A stretch of DNA of 5,706 nucleotides, taken from NCBI GenBank assembly GCA_017412025.1, contig JAFQOY010000085.1:1-5706 (forward strand). Reading direction: 5' to 3'. This DNA comes from Clostridia bacterium. Its GTDB lineage: Bacteria > Bacillota_A > Clostridia > Christensenellales > Aristaeellaceae. The notes under the pieces were generated by a model, which saw only the letters and a list, made by a program, of their open reading frames with translations, did no database searches and was not told the origin of the DNA. A program made the position numbers and the translations under genes. Below are positions 1 to 5,259 of this stretch, piece by piece (positions within the stretch are counted from its first letter, which is position 1; each line of letters opens with the position of its first letter).

Positions 1-127
1 ATGAAGCTACTGAACCCTTGAGCCCGTCTGTGGGCGCCTGGGAGAGGGAATGTTAAAACGCAGACTGCGCTCGGAGAAAGCCTGGCAGTCGCTTTTTCGG
101 ACAGGGGTTCGATTCCCCTCACCGCCA
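1..127 (+). ncRNA. ssrA: tmRNA, 3' portion (5' end outside window)
   Basis: tmRNA rescues stalled ribosomes: its tRNA-like end is charged with alanine and its internal message adds a degradation tag. Only the 3' part is here; the tag-coding region and the 5' acceptor strand lie upstream. The conserved stretch around 61-80 (AGACTGCGCTCGGAGAAAGC) resembles the segment just before the tRNA-like domain of bacterial tmRNAs. It is followed by a T-arm with stem AGGGG (103-107), loop TTCGATT (108-114) and stem CCCCT (115-119). The acceptor 3' strand CACCGCC (120-126) and discriminator A127 come next. The following bases are CTT, so CCA is not encoded and must be added after transcription, as is common in Firmicutes. 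The acceptor predicts a 5' start like GGCGGTG outside the window. A plain tRNA is unlikely because no D-arm or anticodon arm sits at the right distance upstream of the T-arm. Confidence 0.9.
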
Positions 128-130
128 CTT

Positions 131-168
131 CAAAAAGAAAAGCACCGAAGAGGTGCTTTTTCTTTTTG
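131..168 (+). terminator. Intrinsic terminator of ssrA
   Basis: A GCACC/GGTGC stem (142-146 with 152-156) has loop GAAGA and is followed by a T-rich run. The flanking A-rich and T-rich sides extend the pairing to about 131-146 with 152-168, with one unpaired T. It starts three bases after the tmRNA discriminator base. The A-rich left side means it could also act on the other strand. Confidence 0.85.
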
Positions 169-176
169 AAAATAAA

Positions 177-282
177 AGGTGAGGGGATCGAACCTGGGGC
201 GGGAGTGAATGACAGCCCGGTGGGCTGTCAGAGCCGCCCTGACCGAGTGACGGCGAGGCACGAGAGGAGATTCCCCTCACCT
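177..282. repeat. Structured 106-bp inverted-repeat element copying the tmRNA T-arm
   Basis: The ends AGGTGAGGGG (177-186) and CCCCTCACCT (273-282) are perfect reverse complements. Three more pairs, ATC/GAT (187-189 with 269-271), follow after a one-base bulge. Inside, GGGCGG (197-202) can pair with CCGCCC (234-239) around a perfect 8-bp hairpin, GACAGCCC (211-218) with GGGCTGTC (222-229), loop GGT. A small CCG/CGG hairpin (243-245 with 251-253) may follow. The left arm, read on the minus strand, copies the tmRNA T-arm (GGTTCGAT then CCCCTCACC). The right arm copies the tmRNA 3' end in direct orientation. A 61-codon open frame crosses it (166-351) but lacks a ribosome site, and its codons follow the fold, so I do not call a gene. 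It could be a structured RNA, a miniature mobile element or a remnant of integration at ssrA. I do not recognise a named family. Confidence 0.6.
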
Positions 283-294
283 CCACTTAAAAAA
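269..294 (+). repeat. Second copy of the ssrA 3' end (26-bp direct repeat)
   Basis: Positions 269-294 match 111-136 at 24 of 26 bases. The match covers half of the T-loop, the T-stem and acceptor 3' strand, the terminal CCACTT and the start of the A-rich left side of the terminator. The differences are G124 versus T282 and C131 versus A289. The two copies are 158 bp apart. Duplication of a tmRNA 3' end is the usual mark of site-specific integration at ssrA (attL/attR), but no integrase is present and the enclosed DNA is tiny, so this is an inference only. Confidence 0.65.
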
Positions 295-319
295 TCCTTG
301 TATTTACAAGGATTTTTTT
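289..319 (+). terminator. Strong intrinsic terminator after the repeat element
   Basis: AAAAAATCCTTGTA (289-302) is complementary to TACAAGGATTTTTT (305-318), giving a long hairpin with a small loop and a terminal run of seven T. It begins right after the second copy of the tmRNA 3' end, just as the first terminator follows the first copy. This suggests the element is transcribed as a unit or was duplicated with a terminator. The symmetric A/T tracts make it potentially bidirectional. Confidence 0.85.
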
Positions 320-385
320 ATGTCCATCTTTCTCGAATAACCCACTTTTAACCCGATTTTTTTAGTTGAGGGGTAAAATGAACAA

Positions 386-409
386 GCAGAGTCTGATCGT
401 GAACTCTGC
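386..409 (-). terminator. Possible weak terminator of the XRE regulator gene
   Basis: GCAGAGT (386-392) and ACTCTGC (403-409) form a 7-bp stem with a 10-base loop. It lies just past the stop codon of the leftward regulator gene. On the minus strand it is followed by TTGTTCATTTTAC, only a moderate U-tract, so the assignment is weak. Confidence 0.35.
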
Positions 410-419
410 CTGTATGAAG

Positions 420-665
420 CTATTTGAATGTGCCTGTGTGACGGACTTCTTCTTCCTGCAATCTAAGCAGCTCGCTGACAGGAATCTCAAGCGCCTGTGC
501 GATCTTAAAGAGGGTATCCAGCGTAGGCTGCATGGATGCGCATTCGATCATAGACAGATGGCTTCTGGGAATTGCCGCAAGACCGCTGAGCACTTCCTGC
601 GTGAGGCTGCGGGATTTCCGGAGCTCTTTGATAGCACGTCCCAAAGCCTGATAATCAAAATTCAT
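420..665 (-). CDS. Small XRE-family (Cro/C1-type) transcriptional regulator
   Basis: An 81-residue protein made almost entirely of one Cro/C1-type helix-turn-helix domain (about residues 7-66). The pattern is typical: LGRAIKELRKSRSLTQE at residues 8-24, the first HTH helix around 21-31, and a recognition helix starting at PRSHLSMIE (33-41). TLDTLFKIAQALEIPVSEL (48-66) closes the fold. There is no sensor or peptidase domain, so it is probably a simple dimeric repressor. I chose the start at 665 because GAGGTG lies six bases upstream; an in-frame ATG at 683 has no ribosome site. The gene points away from a small rightward gene, and the spacer holds a perfect 18-bp palindrome that is its likely binding site. 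Control of both itself and the divergent gene is inferred. The DNA-binding assignment is firm; the regulon is not known. Confidence 0.88.
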   Translation of the reverse strand: MNFDYQALGRAIKELRKSRSLTQEVLSGLAAIPRSHLSMIECASMQPTLDTLFKIAQALEIPVSELLRLQEEEVRHTGTFK

Positions 666-710
666 AACTGACACCTCGAACATCAGTGTAAGAGGTATGC
701 TGGATTTTAA

Positions 711-728
711 TGTCTAGCATGCTAGACA
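711..728. promoter_or_regulatory. Perfect 18-bp palindrome, likely operator of the XRE regulator
   Basis: TGTCTAGCATGCTAGACA is identical to its own reverse complement. Its right end (723-728, TAGACA) is also the -35 box of the rightward promoter, so a bound dimer would block RNA polymerase. It sits between the divergent regulator and the gene at 774. A 9-bp half-site suits a Cro/C1-type dimer. A candidate leftward -10 (TAAAAT on the minus strand, 704-709) adjoins it, so autoregulation is plausible. Confidence 0.7.
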
Positions 729-751
729 ACTTGGACGATAAGTTGTATGAT
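723..751 (+). promoter_or_regulatory. Sigma-A promoter for the 84-aa protein gene
   Basis: The -35 is TAGACA (723-728) and the -10 is TATGAT (746-751). Each differs from consensus at one base, and the spacer is exactly 17 bp. Transcription would start near 758, giving a very short leader that is little more than the ribosome site (759-767). A second inverted repeat, ACAACTT (726-732) with AAGTTGT (740-746), fills the spacer and could be another protein-binding site. Confidence 0.7.
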
Positions 752-773
752 GATCAAAAAGGAGGAGAAACAG

Positions 774-1028
774 ATGGTTTGTGGTTATTTTTGTGATGAC
801 CCTCAAAACCATTCCTATCGCATGACCGCGTTTGATGAAATGCAGGAGGAGCTCGATACCGCAATGAAGGAGATCGCCCATCTGATTTCGCTGGGATATC
901 TGAAAAGCGAACCGCAGATGCGCCGCGATCTGTTCCGGATAGGCGGCTATCTGAGTGAACTGCGTGCTGCGATGGAAGAGGAAGAGAAGCGGGAGATTCC
1001 GTTTGGGAAGCTCCCGGCAAAAGAATAG
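774..1028 (+). CDS. Small helical protein of unknown function under XRE control
   Basis: An 84-residue protein I do not recognise. It begins with a cysteine pair (C3 and C7, in VCGYFCDD). Two probable amphipathic helices follow, about residues 18-40 (DEMQEELDTAMKEIAHLISL) and 46-72 (MRRDLFRIGGYLSELRAAMEEEEKRE). The tail is short and proline-containing. No signal peptide or membrane segment is seen. The start at 774 is supported by AAGGAGGAG six bases upstream; a longer reading from 747 would place that ribosome site inside the gene and is unlikely. Transcription comes from the strong promoter at 723-751, which overlaps a palindrome likely bound by the divergent XRE protein. Size and layout resemble small two-gene control modules, but nothing here shows toxin, antitoxin or anti-repressor activity. 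The gene call is good; the function is open. Confidence 0.75.
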   Translation: MVCGYFCDDPQNHSYRMTAFDEMQEELDTAMKEIAHLISLGYLKSEPQMRRDLFRIGGYLSELRAAMEEEEKREIPFGKLPAKE

Positions 1029-1029
1029 G

Positions 1030-1051
1030 GCGGACGATCTGTATCGCCCGC
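1030..1051. terminator. Hairpin between convergent genes
   Basis: GCGGACGAT (1030-1038) pairs with ATCGCCCGC (1043-1051), nine pairs with one weak A-C or G-U position depending on strand, loop CTGT. On the minus strand the wobble is G-U and the stem is followed by CCTATTCTTTTG. It lies in the 30-bp gap between two converging stop codons, so it probably serves both genes, better for the leftward one. Confidence 0.55.
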
Positions 1052-1058
1052 TTGAATC

Positions 1059-2336
1059 TTACATGCGCTGCACCGGCGCATTCTCCGTGTATCCCGGAAT
1101 CTTCGGATCGCGTCCGATTCGCGTATTATCCTGAAGTCTGTTCTGCAGATGCTCGACGGGATGCGGTGCGGTCTCAAACCGGTAGTCCTGCCCAAGCTGA
1201 CGGATGGCGCGCTCGATCACCTCATGGCTGGCGACCTGATCGGTGCTCTGGTGCACGATGTCCTGATAGGCGAAGAACGGATCGGCGCATTCAAGCGTCT
1301 GCACAGGCACGGGATTCCTGTCCTTGTACGTCAGCTGTACGCTGCAGAGCACGGCGCGCACGTAAGGGATGTTGGATTCAAGGCGAAGCGGCGCGGGGAA
1401 TTCCGCATCCGGGATCACCTGCTGCCAGTGCTTGCCCTCGTATTGCTCCAGCAGCTGCGCGGCCTTGTGAAGATGCGCAATCTCCTGATTGAGATGGCAC
1501 GACCAGATCTGACGGATATAGGGATCGGTTTCCGTCTCAAAGCAGGACCAGTACAGATAGCATTCTGCGAATTCATGCATCAGCATGCATTCAAGCCATG
1601 TCGTGCTGGCGTCCATCAGCGCTTCATACTGGGTGACGTGCTGCTCCTCGATCATGGCGATCTCCTGATAGAGCCTGCGGCCCAGATCGTTTTTATAGAA
1701 GCCGGTGGCGTTCATGTAGTAGTTCATCGTCTGCTGCTCGGCGGCGGTGATGATCATGGCGGCCAGTTTGTCAAACAGCGGCGCCTCCTTGCCAAGCGGG
1801 CATGGGATGCCGTCCTTGGGGAAGCGGTGCTCGCTGATGGTCGGTCGGCCCGGCATGATCTCGGTATAGCGTCCGACGAGCTGCTCGGCATGCCTGCCTG
1901 CGTCCATGGCCAGCAGGTCGGCATACCGGTAGAGATGGTCAAAATCCTCAAGCAGCGCGAGATCGAGCGCCTGCTTTACATTGGAGGAAGAGACGCGCTT
2001 GGCCAGGTGGGCGGTCAGGTCGACGGCCAGCTGCTCATAGCCGATGGTGTGCTCGAGGATGTCTTCTTCAATGGGCTTGAGATTGGCCAGCTTTTTCTGC
2101 TGCTGCTGTTCGGTGCGCCGCGTCATGGCCAGCTCCCGCCGCAGATCCTGATTGGCGCAGCGGCGCGCCATCTGGTGGGAGAACTTGACGGCTTCAAACT
2201 CTGTGCCATTCATCAGGATGATGCGGCATTTGGTGTAGGGGTCGACCTCTTTGGGGTGATACGGCCGGGGATACAGTGCGGCAAAGCTTTCAAACGTTTC
2301 GGTGATGGGCATGGGCCTTTCGCTGAATGGATTCAC
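1059..2336 (-). CDS. Predicted ferritin-like diiron protein of unknown function
   Basis: A 425-residue soluble protein. Its central half carries the ligand spacing of a ferritin-like four-helix bundle: E200 (TAAEQQ) on a first helix, E230-x-x-H233 (IEEQH) on the second, E255 or E258 (HEFAE) on the third, and E285-x-x-H288 (QEIAH) on the fourth. That is the usual set of carboxylates and histidines for two irons. Ahead of it, two more helices (about 90-112 and 119-144, with E95, E101, E130 and H134) may form an extra half-bundle. A Q-rich stretch (77-80) lies before them. About 110 residues after the bundle have no motif I know. The start is GTG at 2336, with AGGAG nine bases upstream; an internal ATG at 2312 has a badly spaced site. 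The known roles of such folds are oxidase, peroxidase, iron storage and ribonucleotide reductase-like chemistry; none can be chosen here. No signal peptide or membrane segment is seen, so it is probably cytoplasmic. It diverges from the decarboxylase operon. Confidence 0.75.
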   Translation of the reverse strand: MNPFSERPMPITETFESFAALYPRPYHPKEVDPYTKCRIILMNGTEFEAVKFSHQMARRCANQDLRRELAMTRRTEQQQQKKLANLKPIEEDILEHTIGYEQLAVDLTAHLAKRVSSSNVKQALDLALLEDFDHLYRYADLLAMDAGRHAEQLVGRYTEIMPGRPTISEHRFPKDGIPCPLGKEAPLFDKLAAMIITAAEQQTMNYYMNATGFYKNDLGRRLYQEIAMIEEQHVTQYEALMDASTTWLECMLMHEFAECYLYWSCFETETDPYIRQIWSCHLNQEIAHLHKAAQLLEQYEGKHWQQVIPDAEFPAPLRLESNIPYVRAVLCSVQLTYKDRNPVPVQTLECADPFFAYQDIVHQSTDQVASHEVIERAIRQLGQDYRFETAPHPVEHLQNRLQDNTRIGRDPKIPGYTENAPVQRM

Positions 2337-2455
2337 AAAATCACGCTCCTCACCGCAGAGTATATCCCGGAAGGGAATGCTTCATGCATGATGGCTCTGG
2401 AGTAAAGGTCAAAGTAGGACAATTGGAACAAGAAAAATGGAATATTATCTGGATC

Positions 2456-2484
2456 TTGTAATAAACGGAAAAAGCATATATAAT
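2456..2484 (+). promoter_or_regulatory. Sigma-A promoter of the decarboxylase beta/gamma operon
   Basis: TTGTAA (2456-2461) and a perfect TATAAT (2479-2484) are 17 bp apart, with a start expected near 2491. The leader of about 43 bases holds a small inverted repeat, ATTCC (2501-2505) with GGAAT (2512-2516). It ends in the ribosome site GGAGG (2522-2526), seven bases before the ATG. No riboswitch fits in so short a leader. Confidence 0.75.
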
Positions 2485-2533
2485 CAGACTGTATATTGAT
2501 ATTCCGCATAAGGAATGAAACGGAGGAAAAACC

Positions 2534-3634
2534 ATGACGCAAATTTTCGGTAATTTTGCGGATCTGACCGTTCAGATGGTCATCATGTGGGTTGTTGGCG
2601 CCGTGATGATTTATCTGGCTATCAAGAAAGAGATGGAACCGACGCTGCTGCTGCCGATGGGCTTTGGCTGCATCCTGTGCAACATGCCCAACTCCGGTAT
2701 GGTGCATACCCTGGAGATTCTCTTTCAGGCCGGCGTTGACAACGAGCTCTTTCCGCTGCTGCTGTTCATCGGCATCGGCGCGATGATCGACTTTGGCCCG
2801 CTGCTGGCGGATCCGAAGCTGCTGCTCTTCGGCGCTGCCGCGCAGTTCGGCATCTTCTTCACCCTGTCCATGGCGAGCCTGCTGGGCTTTGAGCTGCGCG
2901 ACGCGGCTTCCATCGCCATCATCGGCGCGGCGGACGGCCCGACGTCCATCTTCGTGGCGCAGACGCTCAAATCCAACTATACGGCGGCGATCATCGTCGC
3001 GGCGTATTCCTACATGGCGCTGGTGCCGATCGTGCAGCCCTTCTGCATCAAGCTCGTCACCACGAAGGAAGAGCGCCAGATCCGCATGGAGTACACCCCG
3101 GGCAAGATCAGCAAGACCACCCGCATCCTGTTCCCGATCGTGGTGTCCGTGATCGCGTCTCTGGTTGCGCCGGATTCTGCGGCGCTGGTCGGCTTCCTGA
3201 TGTTCGGCAACCTGCTTCGCGAGTGCGGCGTGCTGCGCTCCCTGTCCGAGGCCGCGCAGAACATTCTGGCGAACCTGGTTTCCCTGCTGCTGGGCCTGAC
3301 GGTTGCCGTGCGCATGCAGGCGGAGAGCTTCCTGGTGCCGGAGACGCTGATGATTCTGGCGCTGGGCCTTGTCGCCTTCATGTTCGATACCTTCGGCGGC
3401 GTGTTCTTCGGCAAGTTCATCAACCTCTTCTCCAAGAAGAAGATCAATCCGATGGTTGGCGCGGCGGGCATCTCCGCGTTCCCGATGTCCTCCCGCGTCA
3501 TTGCGAAGATGGCGCGCGACGAGGATCCGTACAACTTCATCCTCATGCAGGCTGCCGGCGCGAACGTCGCCGGTCAGGTTGCGTCCGTCATCGCCGGCGG
3601 TCTGATCCTGGCGATGGTCGGCCCGCTGGTCTGA
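2534..3634 (+). CDS. oadB: Na+-translocating decarboxylase, beta subunit (OadB/GcdB/MmdB family)
   Basis: A 366-residue polytopic membrane protein. In this family the beta subunit decarboxylates carboxybiotin on its carrier and couples this to Na+ export across the cytoplasmic membrane. Family hallmarks are present: IIGAADGPTSIFVA (129-142), whose D134 matches the essential membrane aspartate (D203 of the Klebsiella protein); AAYSYMALVPIVQP (156-169); NPMVGAAGISAFPM (305-318), with S314 in the position of the conserved coupling serine; and GANVAGQVASVIAGG near the C terminus. The second G of the usual GGADGPT is alanine here. Length is near the shorter members of the family. The start is set by GGAGG seven bases upstream of 2534. 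Codon choice is strongly biased to CTG, GCG and ATC, suggesting high expression. A gamma-like gene follows after 18 bases, but no alpha or biotin-carrier gene is adjacent, so the substrate (oxaloacetate, malonyl-, methylmalonyl- or glutaconyl-CoA) cannot be decided. Confidence 0.93.
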   Translation: MTQIFGNFADLTVQMVIMWVVGAVMIYLAIKKEMEPTLLLPMGFGCILCNMPNSGMVHTLEILFQAGVDNELFPLLLFIGIGAMIDFGPLLADPKLLLFGAAAQFGIFFTLSMASLLGFELRDAASIAIIGAADGPTSIFVAQTLKSNYTAAIIVAAYSYMALVPIVQPFCIKLVTTKEERQIRMEYTPGKISKTTRILFPIVVSVIASLVAPDSAALVGFLMFGNLLRECGVLRSLSEAAQNILANLVSLLLGLTVAVRMQAESFLVPETLMILALGLVAFMFDTFGGVFFGKFINLFSKKKINPMVGAAGISAFPMSSRVIAKMARDEDPYNFILMQAAGANVAGQVASVIAGGLILAMVGPLV

Positions 3635-3652
3635 TCAAGGAGGTAAAGAGCT

Positions 3653-3811
3653 ATGTCTATCAATTTTGCTGCGTTCCTGTCTTCCCTGAAGATCATGATC
3701 GAGGGCTGGCTGGGCATCTTCGTCGTCATGGGCATCATCATCGCCTGCATCTACGGCCTCAACAGGCTGACTGACTACATGGAAGAAAAGGCCGCAAAGA
3801 AGAATTCTTAA
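3653..3811 (+). CDS. Very small OadG-like gamma subunit of the decarboxylase pump
   Basis: A 52-residue protein with one membrane helix (about 18-36, GWLGIFVVMGIIIACIYGL), then a charged cytoplasmic tail (RLTDYMEEKAAKKNS). In Na+-pumping decarboxylases the gamma subunit is a single-span protein that holds the alpha and beta subunits together. The pattern of a short N-terminal stretch, a glycine-containing helix with GIFVVMGI, and a polar tail fits that family, but it is shorter than the usual 80 or so residues and lacks the long proline/alanine or histidine-rich tail. It begins 18 bases after the beta-subunit stop and has a near-perfect AAGGAGGT eight bases upstream, so the two are translated from one message at high rate. 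The role follows mainly from position and topology; similarity at this length is weak evidence. Confidence 0.8.
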   Translation: MSINFAAFLSSLKIMIEGWLGIFVVMGIIIACIYGLNRLTDYMEEKAAKKNS

Positions 3812-3868
3812 CGTCCCATTGATCATGATTGCCTGATCGTTTCAGGAGTATTCCAGTATTTGTGAATG

Positions 3869-3924
3869 AAAGAGCGGTTCCGGCTGCGGCGATGTCAATT
3901 GCCGGTCGGGAGCCGCTCTTTTTC
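3869..3924 (+). terminator. Terminator of the decarboxylase operon
   Basis: AAAGAGCGGTTCC (3869-3881) pairs with GGAGCCGCTCTTT (3909-3921), thirteen pairs including one G-T wobble. The 27-base interior can fold further, and the hairpin is followed by TTCTGT after a T-run (3919-3923). It lies 57 bases after the gamma-gene stop. Confidence 0.8.
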
Positions 3925-4067
3925 TGTCCGCGCGGTTTTGGCGCAGGCCCTGGCGGAGATGACAGGGGGAATGGCCCGGAAAAGGAGGCGAAGGAGCGGC
4001 GGCATGAAGGAAAACGGAATGCGCATGGCGAATGAACCGGGAAGAACACAGGCGGAGGAGAGAGCAT

Positions 4068-5186
4068 ATGACAGAGCGCGTACGGTTTGGCATTGTGGGC
4101 TTTGGCGATATGGGCTTCAAGCATGCGCAGTGCATGCTTGAGGAGGTGCGGGAGGCTTGTCTCGCCGCAGTGGCAACGAAGAACGAGACGAACATTGCGC
4201 GCCTTCGCGCCCTGCCGGGCGGCGCAGACGTCAGGATATTTGACACGCCTGCGCAGATGTATGCAAGCGGAGAGATCGACGCGGTGCTGATCGCCTCGCC
4301 GCACAGGGCGCACGTCGCGCAGGGGCGGGAGGCATTTGCTTATGGCATGCACGTGCTGATGGAAAAGCCCACCGGCGTCTTCACCGGAGAGGTGCGCAGG
4401 CTCAACGCGGCGGCCGATGCGGCCGGCCGCGCGTTCAGCGTGGTATTCAATGTGCGGACGAATCCCTGCATGCAGAGGATGAAGGCGATTGTCGATTCGG
4501 GCGAGCTGGGCGAAATCCGGCGCACGAGCTGCATCGTGACCAACTGGATCAGGGGTCAGCATTACTACGACGCCGTGCCGTGGCACGCGACGTGGGCGCA
4601 TGACGGCGGCGGCGTGCTGCTCAATCAGGCGCCGCACAACCTCGACCTGTGGCAGTGGATCTGCGGCATGCCGGTCAGCATCCGGGCGTTCTGCGGCTTT
4701 GGCCGGTGGCACGATATCGAGGTTGAGGACGATGTGACCGCCTATGCCGAGTATGCCAACGGTGCGACGGGCACGTTCATCGCCTGCACCGGCGAAGCGC
4801 CGGGCACAAACCGGTTTGAAATCTCCATGGACGGCGGTCAGCTGCTCTATGAAAACGACAGGCTGCTGCTCAGACGGCTGAAAACGCCGGTCAGTCAGTT
4901 CATACGAGAGAACAAAGGGATGTTCAACAAGCCGGAAATGGAGGAGGCGGACGTCACGCCGGAGGAGCCGTATACGAAGTATGCGGGCGTGATCCGCGCG
5001 TTTGCGCGGCATATTCTCTATGGAGAGGCGATGGTTGCCGACGGCCGCGAAGGGTTGAACAGCCTGATGCTCTCCAATGCCATGCTGCTGTCCGCCTTTA
5101 CGGGGGAGACGGTCCGCCTTCCGCTTGACCGCGCGGCGGAAGAAAGATATGAGCAACTGCTGGCGCAGAAAGCGGAGAAAAAGTAA
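4068..5186 (+). CDS. Gfo/Idh/MocA-family NAD(P)-dependent oxidoreductase
   Basis: A 372-residue cytoplasmic dehydrogenase of the family that oxidises or reduces sugars, inositols and related polyols. The N-terminal Rossmann fold carries the dinucleotide loop GIVGFGDMG (8-16). The strand around IDAVLIASPHRAH (70-82) and the MEKPTGV motif (98-104), with the family lysine K100, follow. The C-terminal alpha/beta domain has GGGVLLNQAPHNLDLWQW (180-197), where H190 is the likely catalytic histidine, with D193 beside it. The beta-sheet segment DDVTAYAEYANGATGTF (221-237) follows. Length is typical. I chose 4068 because GGAGGAG lies seven bases upstream; an in-frame ATG at 4032 would add 12 arginine-rich residues and has no good site. 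The 144 bases back to the preceding terminator hold no convincing promoter and no other gene I would call. The exact substrate cannot be read from sequence. It stands alone, convergent with a serine hydrolase gene. Confidence 0.92.
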   Translation: MTERVRFGIVGFGDMGFKHAQCMLEEVREACLAAVATKNETNIARLRALPGGADVRIFDTPAQMYASGEIDAVLIASPHRAHVAQGREAFAYGMHVLMEKPTGVFTGEVRRLNAAADAAGRAFSVVFNVRTNPCMQRMKAIVDSGELGEIRRTSCIVTNWIRGQHYYDAVPWHATWAHDGGGVLLNQAPHNLDLWQWICGMPVSIRAFCGFGRWHDIEVEDDVTAYAEYANGATGTFIACTGEAPGTNRFEISMDGGQLLYENDRLLLRRLKTPVSQFIRENKGMFNKPEMEEADVTPEEPYTKYAGVIRAFARHILYGEAMVADGREGLNSLMLSNAMLLSAFTGETVRLPLDRAAEERYEQLLAQKAEKK

Positions 5187-5203
5187 GAAAAAGTGAGAAA
5201 AAT

Positions 5204-5240
5204 AAACCGGGTCAGATTGCCTGATAATCTGACCCGGTTT
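5204..5240. terminator. Bidirectional terminator between convergent genes
   Basis: AAACCGGGTCAGATT (5204-5218) and AATCTGACCCGGTTT (5226-5240) form a perfect 15-bp stem with a 7-base loop. On the minus strand the stem runs into TATTTTTCTCACTTTTTC, a good U-tract for the serine hydrolase gene. On the plus strand only TTT closes the stem, so it is weaker for the oxidoreductase. Confidence 0.85.
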
Positions 5241-5259
5241 GGCTATGCCGGATAAATGA

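Noticed and set aside
269..288. A second tRNA or tmRNA gene
   Set aside because: Only part of the T-loop, the 3' T-stem strand and the acceptor strand are present. The GGTTC side of the T-arm is missing in this orientation, and no D-arm or anticodon arm precedes it.
166..351. 61-codon frame across the ssrA-adjacent element
   Set aside because: It has no ribosome site, begins in the ssrA terminator and runs through a second terminator. Its sequence is explained by RNA-like stems and T-arm copies.
366..671. 101-codon plus-strand frame
   Set aside because: It is antisense to the XRE regulator, whose fold is recognisable. It has no family resemblance.
1149..2405. 418-codon open frame on the plus strand opposite the ferritin-like gene
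   Set aside because: It mirrors the leftward gene, with a composition rich in H, V, L and G as expected for an antisense frame. It has no ribosome site and overlaps the divergent spacer. The leftward frame has a ribosome site and a coherent metal-ligand pattern.
2485..2533. Riboswitch or attenuator ahead of the decarboxylase operon
   Set aside because: The leader is only about 43 bases with a 5-bp hairpin, too little for a known aptamer plus an expression platform.
3010..3546. 178-codon minus-strand frame and other frames inside the beta-subunit gene
   Set aside because: These are shadows of a high-GC gene with strong codon bias. The plus-strand product matches a known membrane family throughout.
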